Positions 26,566-36,020 of a stretch of DNA of 64,000 nt are shown here, piece by piece (within the stretch, counting starts at the first letter, position 1; the number at the start of each line of letters is the position of its first letter). The position numbers and the translations under genes were made by a program. The DNA lies in contig JAFWUX010000034.1 in the NCBI GenBank assembly GCA_017523995.1, positions 1-64,000 of the forward strand, read 5' to 3'. The stretch comes from Oscillospiraceae bacterium. Its GTDB lineage: Bacteria; Bacillota_A; Clostridia; Oscillospirales; Ruminococcaceae. The notes under the pieces were generated by a model, which was not told the origin of the DNA, made no database searches, and saw nothing but the letters and a program-made list of their open reading frames with translations.

Positions 26566-28119
26566 TTACTCCCATTCCACCGTTCCGGGCGGCTTCGAGG
26601 TAATATCATAGACAACGCGGTTGACATGCTCGACCTCATTGCAGAGGCGGTTCGAGACACGCGCAAGTACATCATAGGGGATGCGCGCCCAGTCCGCGGT
26701 CATGAAGTCATCCGTTGTGATCGCGCGGATCGCGATGAGGTGATCGTAAGTGCGGTGATCGCCCATGACGCCGACCGTATGCACATCCGGCAGGACGGCA
26801 AAGAACTGCTTGAGCTCGCGCTCAATGCCGCTCTTTTTGATCTCATCGCGGAAGACGGCATCCGCCTCCTGCAGAATGCGAATCTTCTCCGCGGTGATCT
26901 CGCCGATGATGCGGACGCCGAGTCCCGGACCGGGGAACGGCTGCCGCCAGACAAGCTCATGCGGAATGCCGAGCTTTTCGCCGACCGCACGCACCTCATC
27001 CTTGAAGAGTTCTGCAAGCGGCTCGATCGTGCCGGCAAAGTGGATATCCTCGGGCATCTCGACCATGTTGTGATGCGTCTTGATGACGGCGGTGCTGCCC
27101 TTTCCGGCTTCATCGCCCTTGCCGCTCTCGATGCGGTCCGGATAGATCGTGCCCTGTGCAAAGAAGCCGTCGGAGCCGGTCTCGCGGATTTTATCCCAGA
27201 AGACGTTATAGAACTCCTTGCCGATAATGTGGCGCTTCTGCTCCGGATCATAAACGCCCTTCAGCTTCTCAAGGAAGTGCGTCTGACAGTTGACGCGGAC
27301 AAAGTTCATATCAAACAGCTCGGTGAAGGTTTCCTCGACAAAGTTGCCCTCATCCTTGCGCATCAATCCCTGATCGACAAAGACGCAGGTGAGCTGCTTG
27401 CCGACCGCACGGCTCAGGAGTGCCGCCGCGACAGAGGAATCAACGCCGCCGGAGAGACCGAGCACAACCTTTTTATCACCGATCTGGGCGCGGAGCTTGG
27501 CAACGGTCTTTTCGATGAAATCATCCATCACCCAGTCGCCGGTGAAGCCGCAGACATTGTAAAGGAAGTTGTGCAGCAGCTCCTTGCCGAAGGCGCTATG
27601 CGTCACTTCCGGATGGAACTGCACTGCATAGAGCCTGCGTGCCGGATCCTCGAATGCGGCACAGGGGCAGTCCGCGGATGTTGCCGTGACACGGAATCCC
27701 TCGGGCAGGCGGCTGACAAAATCGGTGTGGCTCATCCAGACAGTGCTCTCCGCCGGAATGCCCTCAAAGAGCAGGCTGCCCTCTGTATGCGTGATCTCAA
27801 TCTTGCCGTATTCGGATTTCTCGCAGCTTTCAACGGTGCCGCCGAGCGTATACGCCATGAGCTGACATCCGTAGCAGATGCCGAGCGTCGGGATGCCGAG
27901 ATCAAAATATTCCTTTGCAATGTGGGGCGATGCAGCATCATAAACGCTGTTCGGTCCGCCGGTGAAGATGATGCCGGCAGGATGCAGCGCCTTGATCTCC
28001 TCAAGCGGAGTATCAAAACGCTTGATCTCGCAGTAGACGCCGCATTCACGGACGCGCCGCGCGATCAGCTGATTGTACTGTCCGCCGAAATCGAGCACGA
28101 TACAGAGCTGATTTTCCAT
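26566..28119 (-). CDS. guaA: GMP synthase (glutamine-hydrolysing)
   Basis: The 517-residue bifunctional enzyme makes GMP from XMP, ATP and glutamine. The N-terminal class I amidotransferase domain has GGPNSVYD, the catalytic Cys in [10 protein letters not shown] and a later HPEV; the synthetase domain has the PP-loop [11 protein letters not shown] (about 225), and the dimerisation domain ends IEWE-like (KPPGTVEWE). It is full length and normal. A second, synthetase-only homologue is at 38408-39388. Confidence 0.97.
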   Translation of the reverse strand: MENQLCIVLDFGGQYNQLIARRVRECGVYCEIKRFDTPLEEIKALHPAGIIFTGGPNSVYDAASPHIAKEYFDLGIPTLGICYGCQLMAYTLGGTVESCEKSEYGKIEITHTEGSLLFEGIPAESTVWMSHTDFVSRLPEGFRVTATSADCPCAAFEDPARRLYAVQFHPEVTHSAFGKELLHNFLYNVCGFTGDWVMDDFIEKTVAKLRAQIGDKKVVLGLSGGVDSSVAAALLSRAVGKQLTCVFVDQGLMRKDEGNFVEETFTELFDMNFVRVNCQTHFLEKLKGVYDPEQKRHIIGKEFYNVFWDKIRETGSDGFFAQGTIYPDRIESGKGDEAGKGSTAVIKTHHNMVEMPEDIHFAGTIEPLAELFKDEVRAVGEKLGIPHELVWRQPFPGPGLGVRIIGEITAEKIRILQEADAVFRDEIKKSGIERELKQFFAVLPDVHTVGVMGDHRTYDHLIAIRAITTDDFMTADWARIPYDVLARVSNRLCNEVEHVNRVVYDITSKPPGTVEWE

Positions 28120-28147
28120 GCAGGTTCCTTCCTTTCAGAAAACAGAA

Positions 28148-28166
28148 TGCCGCAGTAATTGCGGCA
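28148..28166 (-). terminator. Attenuator-like hairpin in guaA leader
   Basis: On the minus strand TGCCGCA-ATTAC-TGCGGCA is followed by TTCTGTTTTCTG, between the promoter and the guaA ribosome site (AAGGAAGG). It may limit read-through into guaA. Confidence 0.45.
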
Positions 28167-28188
28167 CAGGACTTGGTTGGATGTTCTT

Positions 28189-28217
28189 ATTATACCATGT
28201 TTTTTTTCGGATTGCAA
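28189..28217 (-). promoter_or_regulatory. Promoter of guaA
   Basis: Minus strand TTGCAA, 17 bases, TATAAT, giving a leader of about 65 bases. Confidence 0.78.
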
Positions 28218-28402
28218 GAGGACAACCGCAAAAAAATCCGCGCCGCATGCGGTTTTCTGTATCGTTCAGAAACATTTGCGCAGGGCGCACAGCTTTTGTG
28301 AAACACGGCGAATCGCACGCAGGGCGTGCTGCCGATATGCTAAAGTCCGAATAAGTCAAACAAAAGGAGAAGGTCTATCGTCCCGATCTAAGGATATGCG
28401 CA

Positions 28403-28448
28403 CAAAAATAAGCCGCTCAATTTGCACATTCGGCAAATCAAGCGGCTT
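28403..28448 (-). terminator. Terminator of the transglutaminase operon
   Basis: AAGCCGCT-AATTTGC and GCAAAT-AGCGGCTT form a long stem with a minus-strand tail ATTTTTGTG. The same hairpin-plus-repeat arrangement recurs at 50949-50992. The rest of 28218-28402 holds nothing I can assign. Confidence 0.7.
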
Positions 28449-28463
28449 ACTCTTATCCACATA

Positions 28464-28542
28464 TAAACATGGAGTCTGGGGTCAATGACCCCAGCGGGGG
28501 CTTGGGGCACAGTTTGCACAGCAATACTGTAAGCCCCCATTC
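28464..28542. repeat. GC-rich palindromic repeat, family 4, copy 1
   Basis: ATAAACATGGAGTCTGGGGT, TCAATGACCCCAG, then CGGGGGCTTGGGG and GCCCCCATTC. The inverse copy at 50874-50938 shares ATAAACATGG, the two GGGG/CCCC dyads and the CCCCCATT end. Each copy lies beside a terminator hairpin. Confidence 0.6.
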
Positions 28543-28576
28543 AAAATCATCGCGCAGCGATACCTCTGTACCGCTG

Positions 28577-31111
28577 TCACCGCACAATGTGGCGGATCCA
28601 GCGGAGCCAGATTTTCTGCAGCGGCTTTGCATTACGGTACATCGCAGAAGCGAGCTGATCCGCCGTTTTGCAGATAACCTTTGCATCCGCCTTGGAAATG
28701 CCGTTCCGGCTGAATACGGCTGCCTGCTGGATCGCAATGGCATTCCGGATTCTGCCGCCGGGCAGCAGCTTGCAGTGTGATTCGGCTTCATCGGCGAACT
28801 GATCGTGCGTGAGCTTCTTCTGCTCGATGCCCTGCATATGCAGCAGCCGGATGATAAACGTATACGCCGCATGCGCCGCCGCATTCGGATCGCTGCTCTG
28901 CATTTCACGCTGCCGCTTTCCGGTGATATACCGGTGCAGTGCGTAATAGAGGGCAATCACAGCCGCGACAGCGAGGATGATCAGCAGGCAGCGGATCAGC
29001 TTTGCACGCTGCTCCGGTGTCAGACCTGTTCTGCCGGGAACGGAATCCGGGGCAGCCGCCGTTGTCTGCTGGCTGATTTCCTCGGAAACAGCTGTTGTCA
29101 GCGTTTCGGTGCCGGTTGTCGCTTCGGCTGTTGTGGTAACGGGAACGATCGTGGTCTCAGCTGCATCAGTATCTTCAGAGCGGTGCCATGTGTCCATCAC
29201 AGTCTCGGTGAATTCATAGGGAATCCAGCCATAGCCCTTGACATAAATCTCCGCCCATGCATGCGCCTGATGATCGGGGATGCTGATGTCATAATCCCCT
29301 TCGTTTTTGTTGCGCAGGAAGTCATTTTCTGTCAGCACATAGCCCTGACAGTAACGTGCGGGGATGCCGCACATCCGGCAGAGCAGAACCGCCGCGGATG
29401 CATAATGCGCGCAGTAGCCCTTGCGGCCGTCTGTCAGGAAGTATTCAACAAAATCGCGGTCGGCAGGCTGCACACCGGGCTGCATCGTGTAATCCGCACG
29501 CGCCCAGATGTAATCGCGGATCGCATCCAGACGGTTGACCAGCGGCAGATTTTCCGCAGGCATCTCCGGCATAACCAGACTGCGCAGCTGCTCCATCTGC
29601 TCTGTTTCCGGAATCCGCAGATACTGCTCCTCGACAAAGTCCTCATATTCCGAGACAAGCGGATTCTGAGAGGGTGCCTCATACGCCGTAAAGCGGTTCC
29701 AGTCCACGCGGGCATTGTTCATGATGTAGAAGCTGTATTCCTCGGTGCTGTCAAGCTCTGTTTCGATGTCATAGCGGTAGCGCGTGCCGATATCAAAGAT
29801 GCTCTGATACGGCAGGAAGTTGACGCGGTCGCCGGTCAGCGATTTGACATCGCAGCGCACAACCGGAAATTTGCCGGCGGAGGAGCGCAGCTCGTCAACG
29901 TGATCGGAGTGGAAAATGGTCTGCGGCATGCGGTTCTCAGCGGTCAGACGCCGGAACAGCCGGAACTGTGCGCGGTAGGCGCCCGTCGGGATCGCCCAGC
30001 CTCTGCCGGTGTACTCGGCACGCACAATGCCGCGCATATAGTAGTCATCGGGGACGGCTGCCGCACCGATATTCAGATGCAGCACCGGTCTGCCGTCAAA
30101 ATGCAGATCGCTTTTATCAAGCAGATCAACCTCATCCGAGACGACATTGATGCCCATGGAACCCGGAATGCGCGAGAGCAGTCCCGTGACATCGTCAATC
30201 GTGAGATTCTGGTAGAAATCGCGGATATCATCGCGCTTCTGATCGAGATCGGTTGTGCGCGCGTAATTGTGCGAGGCATGCAGCGAGATGCCTGCCAGTG
30301 CCAGCACCGCGAGCAGCATCGCAGCAGCGCCGGGCTCATGCGTGGAGAACCGCTGCTCTGTCTCGGCGGAAAACGCCTGCTGAAGCGGTGCGGAGCTCCC
30401 CTGCTTTGCCACAATCGAAGGCGCGGTTCTGCGTCTCGAAACGGCGATCGTCCCGAGCCAGAAAATCGCGAGCAGGAACACGCAGATGCTGTAGGTCTCG
30501 ATGCCGAAGTAGAGTCCGCATTCCAGAAACGGGAAGGTCACAAGGAACCGGATCCAGAAGCCGCTTCTGCTCGACTGCGGATGCGTCAGCAGGACATCGG
30601 AATACTCCATCAGCGCGACCAGCGCAATGATAATCAGATAAAACACCAGCTGCACGCACTGCCCGTCCGTCCAGCCGACGGCGTGGGTATCGTTCGGCGG
30701 AAAACTCATGCGCCAGAGGATTCTTCTGCGCATGATGTGGTAGATCTCACCCGCGCCGACAACAGCCGGTTCGCGGAATTTCATCAGCAGCAGCGGGATT
30801 GAGGCGAATGCCGTCAGGATCGAGCCGAAGCCGACCTTCGGGGAGATCAGCCGGACACTGCGCATGATGATCGAGAGCACAACGGTAAAGAGAAACAGCG
30901 GCTTGAGCTGAATCGGGAACTTGAAGAATCCCTGCAGCACGCCGATTGTTCCGATGCTGCCGCAGAGCGTAATCAGCAGGCGGACGAGCATCTCAGGGAA
31001 GGCGTGCTTTTTCTGCGTTGTCATGGTCAGTCCGTCATTGACGAGAAGCTGATCTCTTGGCGGCTTGACGCGCGGCGGCGTCGGCGGGAGCGGTTTGCTG
31101 AAATACTTCAC
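28577..31111 (-). CDS. Transglutaminase-like membrane protein (TgpA type)
   Basis: The 844-residue protein has a cytoplasmic N-terminus, about five to six membrane helices (about 42-265), a large extracellular region and a C-terminal membrane helix (about 705-725) with a cytoplasmic tail. The extracellular transglutaminase fold shows Cys567 in GYCAHYASA and His617 in AHAWAEIYVKGYGW, followed by PYEFT. A Thr-rich spacer (about 650-690) links it to the last helix. It is the third gene of a MoxR-DUF58-transglutaminase operon, a widespread trio thought to act on cell-envelope proteins. Confidence 0.85.
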   Translation of the reverse strand: MKYFSKPLPPTPPRVKPPRDQLLVNDGLTMTTQKKHAFPEMLVRLLITLCGSIGTIGVLQGFFKFPIQLKPLFLFTVVLSIIMRSVRLISPKVGFGSILTAFASIPLLLMKFREPAVVGAGEIYHIMRRRILWRMSFPPNDTHAVGWTDGQCVQLVFYLIIIALVALMEYSDVLLTHPQSSRSGFWIRFLVTFPFLECGLYFGIETYSICVFLLAIFWLGTIAVSRRRTAPSIVAKQGSSAPLQQAFSAETEQRFSTHEPGAAAMLLAVLALAGISLHASHNYARTTDLDQKRDDIRDFYQNLTIDDVTGLLSRIPGSMGINVVSDEVDLLDKSDLHFDGRPVLHLNIGAAAVPDDYYMRGIVRAEYTGRGWAIPTGAYRAQFRLFRRLTAENRMPQTIFHSDHVDELRSSAGKFPVVRCDVKSLTGDRVNFLPYQSIFDIGTRYRYDIETELDSTEEYSFYIMNNARVDWNRFTAYEAPSQNPLVSEYEDFVEEQYLRIPETEQMEQLRSLVMPEMPAENLPLVNRLDAIRDYIWARADYTMQPGVQPADRDFVEYFLTDGRKGYCAHYASAAVLLCRMCGIPARYCQGYVLTENDFLRNKNEGDYDISIPDHQAHAWAEIYVKGYGWIPYEFTETVMDTWHRSEDTDAAETTIVPVTTTAEATTGTETLTTAVSEEISQQTTAAAPDSVPGRTGLTPEQRAKLIRCLLIILAVAAVIALYYALHRYITGKRQREMQSSDPNAAAHAAYTFIIRLLHMQGIEQKKLTHDQFADEAESHCKLLPGGRIRNAIAIQQAAVFSRNGISKADAKVICKTADQLASAMYRNAKPLQKIWLRWIRHIVR

Positions 31112-32370
31112 GGCTCGGCACCTCCTTCCACGAGCTCCTCCTGATCGAAGTCGGGAACATCCTCCTCGCGCATCGGGTGATAGACCGGATGCACGGGCTC
31201 CTGCATCAGAACAGGAATCCAGTGGAGTGTGCCGCTCAGCGTTTCGCCTGCGGATTCCGAATCCTTCGGGGCGAGCACGGCAAAGACCGTGAACCGCTCG
31301 GGATTCGGCAGCGAGAGCAGAAGCTCTGTCAGGGCGTCATCGAGCAGCGGCGTGAAGATCAGAATGCGCTCATAGGGATGCTGACCGGAGAGAAAATCGC
31401 CGATCGCCTGCATCAGTGCCGGACGCTCCTCCGGCTTCACCGGCTGCTGCTTGACTAGAAACCGCAGCCACTGCGCCGCATCGGAAAGCTCCGAGAACAT
31501 ATCGGAGACCTGCAGCCCATTCGCCGGATGATAGGATGTCATGGCAAAGGCGCTGTTCTGCTCGGAAAGCTGTGCAGCAGCCGCCGAGACTGCAGAGAAC
31601 ATCGCGTCGATGCGCAAAGCGGAATCCGGCTGACCGTGTGTCTGCCGGTAGTCTGTCAGCAGCAGACAGCCCGCGGAAAGCGGCAGGCTGTATTCCTTGA
31701 CCATCAGCGTATCGAGCTTGGAACTGAGTTTCCAGTGAATCCGCGAGACCAGATCGCCGTCGCGGTAGTTGTGCAGATCGAAGATCTCCGAAGGATCGTC
31801 GCCTGCCTTGTTCTTGGAATATTCGGTGGAATCCGCATCGGGCTGCGGAACGGGCGGCCATTCCTCAGGCAGAAGCGCCGTCGGTGCCGGCATTATGACA
31901 ATTGTATCATGCAGCGCCAGCTTGATCGTCCTGTGAAAGAGCCGCAGCGGATCATAGAGCACAAAGCTCTTGACCCGAATCTGCATCATGCCGCAGGTGA
32001 CAGCGTGGAACGAGAGCCGCAGCCGCTGTGTATTATGCGGCAGAACGGGCAGCTCCAGCGTCAGCTCGGTCGGCTTGCCGGTCAGGCTGTTGCGGTATTC
32101 GACCGTGACCTGTGCATGTGCCGAGGAGAGCAGACTGCTGTTCTGCACCTGCACGATCCACTGATAGATCTGCCCCTTGAGGATCGGCTCCTTGCTGTGG
32201 TACAGCGCGATCTTCAGAGCGGAGCGCAGCCGCAGCAGCATCAGCCAGATCACAACGGGCAGGGCAAGTGTAAAGATCAGCAGCTCAAAGGACAGATTTC
32301 CGCGGTACAGGACAAAGAAGAATACCATGACCACGATCAGCGCCGCATAGAGCAGCTTGGCGCGAATCAT
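31108..32370 (-). CDS. DUF58 domain-containing protein
   Basis: The 420-residue protein has two N-terminal membrane helices (about 5-48) and a von Willebrand factor A-like DUF58 region with the signature YRDGDLVSRIHWKLSSKLDTLMVKEY (about 200-226). It overlaps moxR and the transglutaminase gene by 4 bases on each side (ATGA type), so all three are translated together. Its role as a partner of the MoxR ATPase is known for the family but not its exact substrate. Confidence 0.9.
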   Translation of the reverse strand: MIRAKLLYAALIVVMVFFFVLYRGNLSFELLIFTLALPVVIWLMLLRLRSALKIALYHSKEPILKGQIYQWIVQVQNSSLLSSAHAQVTVEYRNSLTGKPTELTLELPVLPHNTQRLRLSFHAVTCGMMQIRVKSFVLYDPLRLFHRTIKLALHDTIVIMPAPTALLPEEWPPVPQPDADSTEYSKNKAGDDPSEIFDLHNYRDGDLVSRIHWKLSSKLDTLMVKEYSLPLSAGCLLLTDYRQTHGQPDSALRIDAMFSAVSAAAAQLSEQNSAFAMTSYHPANGLQVSDMFSELSDAAQWLRFLVKQQPVKPEERPALMQAIGDFLSGQHPYERILIFTPLLDDALTELLLSLPNPERFTVFAVLAPKDSESAGETLSGTLHWIPVLMQEPVHPVYHPMREEDVPDFDQEELVEGGAEP

Positions 32371-33344
32371 TCCTGATACCTTCTCAGACGCGGCACGGCA
32401 ACATTGCCGAGAATCTCCTCGAGCACCTGCTCCGCGGTGACGTTTTCGGTTCTGGCACGCGCGCTGAGCAGCATGCGGTGTGAAAAGGTATCTGCGGCGA
32501 TCACGCGGATATCATCGGGCGTGACATAATCTCTGCCGCGCACGAGCGCCGTTGCACGGGCAGCCGCGCAGAGTGCCAGCGAGCCGCGCGGGCTGACGCC
32601 GAGCTTGACCATCGGGTGATTGCGCGTTGCGGCGGAAATCTCCGCGATATAGCGCAGAATCGCCGTATCGACATAGACCTGTGCGGCAGTATCCTGCATG
32701 ATCTGCAGCTCATGGCGGGCAAGCACCGGCTCGAGTTTATCCAGCGGATTCTCGGAGCTGCGCGCCTGCATGATCTGCACTTCGCTTTCCAGATCGGGAT
32801 AGCCCATGTGCAGGCAGAGCATAAAGCGGTCGAGCTGCGATTCCGGCAGCATCTGCGTACCGACAGAACCGGTCGGGTTCTGCGTTGCGAGGACGCAGTA
32901 GGGCTCTGGCAGACGGTAGGTTGTGCCGTCTACGGTGACGGCGGTCTCCTCCATGAGCTGCAAAAGCGCAGACTGTGTCTTCGGGGATGTACGGTTGATC
33001 TCATCGGCAAGCAGCAGATTGCAGAATGCCGCGCCCTGCTGGAACTCCATTTTTCCGGTATCCTTGCGGTAGACCGAGAAGCCGGTGACATCGCTTGGCA
33101 GCACATCTGGCGTGAACTGGATGCGGTGATAATCGAGATCGAGTGTTTTGGCAAATGCAAGGGCTAAGGTTGTCTTGCCGACGCCGGGCATATCCTCCAG
33201 CAGGACATGTCCCTTTGCGAGCATCGCAAGCAGCACCTTGAGAATGATCATATCCTTTCCGACAACGACGCTCTGAACCGTGTGCAGAATCTCATGTGCA
33301 AGGGCAGAGGCCTCCTTGGCGGTAAATGTTGTACGCTGTTCCAT
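32367..33344 (-). CDS. MoxR-family AAA+ ATPase
   Basis: This 325-residue chaperone-like ATPase has Walker A MPGVGKT (52-58), Walker B LLLADEINR, sensor 1 ATQNP and the arginine finger region SPRGSLALC. The start at 33344 (MEQRTTF) has AAGGAG 9 bases upstream; the longer frame to 33410 has no support. It is first in the operon with DUF58 and transglutaminase. Confidence 0.92.
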   Translation of the reverse strand: MEQRTTFTAKEASALAHEILHTVQSVVVGKDMIILKVLLAMLAKGHVLLEDMPGVGKTTLALAFAKTLDLDYHRIQFTPDVLPSDVTGFSVYRKDTGKMEFQQGAAFCNLLLADEINRTSPKTQSALLQLMEETAVTVDGTTYRLPEPYCVLATQNPTGSVGTQMLPESQLDRFMLCLHMGYPDLESEVQIMQARSSENPLDKLEPVLARHELQIMQDTAAQVYVDTAILRYIAEISAATRNHPMVKLGVSPRGSLALCAAARATALVRGRDYVTPDDIRVIAADTFSHRMLLSARARTENVTAEQVLEEILGNVAVPRLRRYQE

Positions 33345-33418
33345 GTCTGAAACTCCTTTTTGATTCCGGCGGCATGGGCACTTGCCGCCGTTTTTCTTCT
33401 GTTCGGGCACTATTTTTT

Positions 33419-33447
33419 ATTATAACACATTTTATGCCGATTTGCAA
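33419..33447 (-). promoter_or_regulatory. Promoter of the moxR operon
   Basis: Minus strand TTGCAA, 17 bases, TATAAT. A CGGCGGCAAG/CTTGCCGCCG-like dyad lies in the leader at 33368-33390. Confidence 0.75.
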
Positions 33448-33500
33448 CCGTTTTCCGTTCCCAAAAGATGATAACTCTTTGAAGATCCGGTTACACCGGC

Positions 33501-34031
33501 GGGCAGTGCCCGCCTCCAATTTGCTAAAGGTCTTTTTTGTGTCTGCGGTCTTCATCTTGTGTTCATGAATCAATCACAGTTGACTGCGCCTGCATCTATA
33601 TTCGGGCAGTGCCCGCCACCTATTTGCTAAAGGTCTTTTTTGTGTCTGCGGTCTTCATCTTGTGTTCACGAATCAATCACAGTTGGCTGTGCCTGCACCC
33701 ATATGCGGACAGTGCCCGCCTCCAATTGGCTAAAGGTCTTTTTTGTGTCTGCGGTCTTCATCTTGTGTTCATGAATCAATCACAGTTGGCTGCGCCTGCA
33801 CCCATATGCGGACAGTGCCCGCCACCTATTTGCTATAGATCTTTTTGTGCCTGCGGTCTTCATCTTGTGTTCATGAATCAATCACAGTTGGCTGTGCCTG
33901 CATCTATATTCGGGCAGTGCCCGCCACCTATTTGCTAAAGATCTTTTTGTGCCTGCGGTCTTCATCTTGTGTTCATGAATCAATCACAGTTGGCTGCGCC
34001 TGCACCCATATGCGGACATTGCCCGCCTCCA
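33501..34031. repeat. Tandem array of a 103-bp repeat (5 units and a part)
   Basis: Units begin at 33501, 33604, 33707, 33810, 33912 and 34014, a period of 102-103 bases. Each has a small dyad GGGCAGTGCCCG, then CCTATTTGCTAAAG, a T-rich run (CTTTTTTGTG) and TGTTCATGAATCAATCACAG. The units differ at a few places and two lengths occur. The period is not a multiple of 3, so the open frame through it is not a gene, and there are no unique spacers, so it is not CRISPR. A T-run after each dyad could make each unit a weak plus-strand terminator or a small RNA. The single dyad also occurs at 39406 and 40651. Confidence 0.9.
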
Positions 34032-34059
34032 AGATAATTCTCAGGCTTCTGTTTCTTCC

Positions 34060-34160
34060 TCCTCAACCTGGTGCGTGAGGATAGTGAGGAAGGAGGAGGG
34101 AGCAGAGAGGCGGACATCTCACGTTCTCCTTCCTACTTTCTCCTTCCTCCCTTCTCCTTT
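34060..34160. repeat. Purine/pyrimidine palindromic stretch
   Basis: GAGGAAGGAGGAGGGAGCAG is followed about 35 bases later by CTTCCTACTTTCTCCTTCCT, an imperfect inverted repeat. It resembles the other intergenic palindromes here in style but I cannot match it to a second copy. Confidence 0.4.
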
Positions 34161-34173
34161 CAAAGGGCAACTG

Positions 34174-34202
34174 TTGCATTTTTCGCTGCAATATGTTATA
34201 AT
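34174..34202 (+). promoter_or_regulatory. Promoter of ABC-F gene
   Basis: TTGCAT, 17 bases, TATAAT; AAGGAG follows before the ATG at 34240. Confidence 0.75.
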
Positions 34203-34239
34203 AGTCGGGTATGTCATTCGGAAGGAGAATTAGGATCAC

Positions 34240-35850
34240 ATGATTCAGGTCAACAATCTGTCAATGCAGTTCGGCGGACAGCTGCTCTTTAAGGACGCCG
34301 ATCTGAAATTTACCGGCGGCAACTGCTACGGCATCATCGGCGCGAACGGCGCGGGCAAATCCACATTCCTGCGCATCCTCTGCGGCGAGCTCGAGCCGAC
34401 CAAGGGCGAAATCGCCATTGACAAGGGCACGCGCATGTCCGTGCTGCGGCAGGATCACTTTGCATTTGATGCGTTCACGGTGCTCGATACGGTCATCATG
34501 GGCAACAAGCGGCTCTATGATATCATGCAGGAAAAGGATGCGCTCTACGCAAAGGAGGATTTCTCCGATGCGGACGGCGAAAAGGCAGCGGAGCTTGAGG
34601 GCGAATTTGCCGAGCTCAACGGCTGGGAGGCGGAAAGCGATGCCTCCAAGCTGATTCAGGGTCTGGGACTCAGCGAGGAGCTGCTCCATTCGCAGATGTC
34701 CGAGCTGGACGGCAACCAGAAGGTCAAGGTGCTGCTCGCGCAGGCGTTGTTCGGCAATCCGGATATCATTCTGCTCGATGAGCCGACAAACCACCTCGAT
34801 GTCTACGCAATCCGCTGGCTCGAGGATTTCCTCGCGGATTACTTCGGCACGGTGCTGGTTGTCTCGCATGACCGCCACTTCCTGAACAATGTCTGCACGC
34901 ATATCGTTGATTTTGATTACGGCAAGGTCAAGATGTACGTCGGCAACTATGAATTCTGGTATGATTCCTCGCAGCTCATGCAGCGCCTGATGAAGCAGCA
35001 GAACCGCAAGGCGGAGGAAAAGATCAAGGAACTGCAGGAGTTTATCTCGCGCTTTTCCGCAAACAAATCCAAATCCCGTCAGGCGACAAGCCGCCGCAAA
35101 CTGCTTGACAAGCTCAGCATGGAGGAAATCCCCGCCTCGACGCGCAAATATCCCTACATCGGTTTCACGCCCGACCGCGAGCTCGGCAAGGATATCCTGA
35201 CGCTTGAGAATGTCAGCTGCAAAGATGAAAACGGCGAGACGCTGCTGAACAATATCAGCTTTTCGCTCGGCCGCACCGATAAGGTCGCGGTCATCGGCAA
35301 GAGCGAACAGGCAGTCACTGCACTGTTCAAAATCCTCGCGGAGGAGACCGAACCGGAAAGCGGTACGGTCAAGTGGGGCATCTCGACCTCGCGCTCCTAT
35401 TTCCCGAAGGATAACAGCGCATATTTCAACGGCTGCGATATGACCATCGTGGACTGGATCCGGCAGTATTCGACCGGCGAGCAGACCGATGCATTCCTGC
35501 GCGGTTTCCTCGGCAAGATGCTCTTTTCCGGCGATGATATCTATAAGCGCGTGGATGTGCTCTCCGGCGGCGAAAAGGTCCGCTGCATGTTCTCGCGGAT
35601 GATGCTGTTCGGCTCAAACGTGCTGCTGCTCGATCAGCCGACGAACCATCTTGATCTGGAATCCATCACCGCGGTCAACAATGCCCTGACGGCGTTCAAG
35701 GGCGTTGTGATCTTTGCAACGCATGACCATGAGATCATGCAGACTGCCGCAAACCGCATCATCGAGATCACCGAAGACGGCTGCATCGACAAGATGTGCA
35801 GCTACGAGGAATATCTCGAGTGGAAAAAGGAACGCGATCAGCAGGCGTAA
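34240..35850 (+). CDS. ABC-F family ATPase with degenerate second site
   Basis: The 536-residue soluble protein has two ATPase domains and no membrane part, the ABC-F layout of ribosome-acting factors. Domain 1 is intact: Walker A GANGAGKST (about 34-42), Walker B ILLDEPTNHLD. Its signature reads MSELDGNQKVKV rather than LSGGQ. The linker (about 240-300) is Lys-rich. In domain 2 the Walker A is lost (VAVIGKSEQAVTALF), while LSGGEKVR and LLLDQPTNHLDLE remain. This combination matches a YbiT-like clostridial subgroup. It likely modulates translation; antibiotic resistance is possible but not shown. Confidence 0.88.
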   Translation: MIQVNNLSMQFGGQLLFKDADLKFTGGNCYGIIGANGAGKSTFLRILCGELEPTKGEIAIDKGTRMSVLRQDHFAFDAFTVLDTVIMGNKRLYDIMQEKDALYAKEDFSDADGEKAAELEGEFAELNGWEAESDASKLIQGLGLSEELLHSQMSELDGNQKVKVLLAQALFGNPDIILLDEPTNHLDVYAIRWLEDFLADYFGTVLVVSHDRHFLNNVCTHIVDFDYGKVKMYVGNYEFWYDSSQLMQRLMKQQNRKAEEKIKELQEFISRFSANKSKSRQATSRRKLLDKLSMEEIPASTRKYPYIGFTPDRELGKDILTLENVSCKDENGETLLNNISFSLGRTDKVAVIGKSEQAVTALFKILAEETEPESGTVKWGISTSRSYFPKDNSAYFNGCDMTIVDWIRQYSTGEQTDAFLRGFLGKMLFSGDDIYKRVDVLSGGEKVRCMFSRMMLFGSNVLLLDQPTNHLDLESITAVNNALTAFKGVVIFATHDHEIMQTAANRIIEITEDGCIDKMCSYEEYLEWKKERDQQA

Positions 35851-35860
35851 CAAATCAGCA

Positions 35861-35897
35861 AGCCCGAAGGCGGTCATTCGCTTTCGGGCTGCTTTAT
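35861..35897 (+). terminator. Terminator of ABC-F gene
   Basis: AGCCCGAA and TTCGGGCT arms followed by GCTTTATTAT. Confidence 0.8.
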
Positions 35898-35904
35898 TAT
35901 AGAG

Positions 35905-35958
35905 TTAGGAGTTAGAAGTGAGGAGATAAAGCAATACCATATCTCCTGACTTCTATTT
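35905..35958. repeat. Palindrome before the ECF sigma gene
   Basis: AGAAGTGAGGAGATA and TATCTCCTGACTTCT form a 15-base imperfect stem with an 11-base loop. It is of the same kind as family 3 (GAGAAAT-rich arms), or could be a leader structure for the sigma gene. Confidence 0.5.
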
Positions 35959-36020
35959 CATAACGCATGTAAGATTTTCGCGTGCATATCGACTTTGAGT
36001 GCAGAGGGGGTGAAGCAGAT

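Noticed and set aside
26323..28158. Long plus-strand open frame opposite guaA
   Set aside because: It mirrors the GMP synthase gene and has no recognisable protein features.
28120..28217. Purine riboswitch before guaA
   Set aside because: The leader is too short and lacks the three-way junction and conserved loops; only a small hairpin is present.
28805..32376. Plus-strand open frames opposite the transglutaminase and DUF58 genes
   Set aside because: They are antisense shadows in high-GC DNA; the minus-strand genes form a known operon with overlapping starts and stops.
33537..33938. A 133-codon open frame within the tandem repeat, encoding Cys-rich repeats
   Set aside because: The repeat period (102-103) is not a multiple of 3, so the frame changes from unit to unit, and no ribosome site or conserved protein is seen.
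33501..34031. CRISPR array
   Set aside because: Whole units repeat head to tail without unique spacers, and no cas genes are present.
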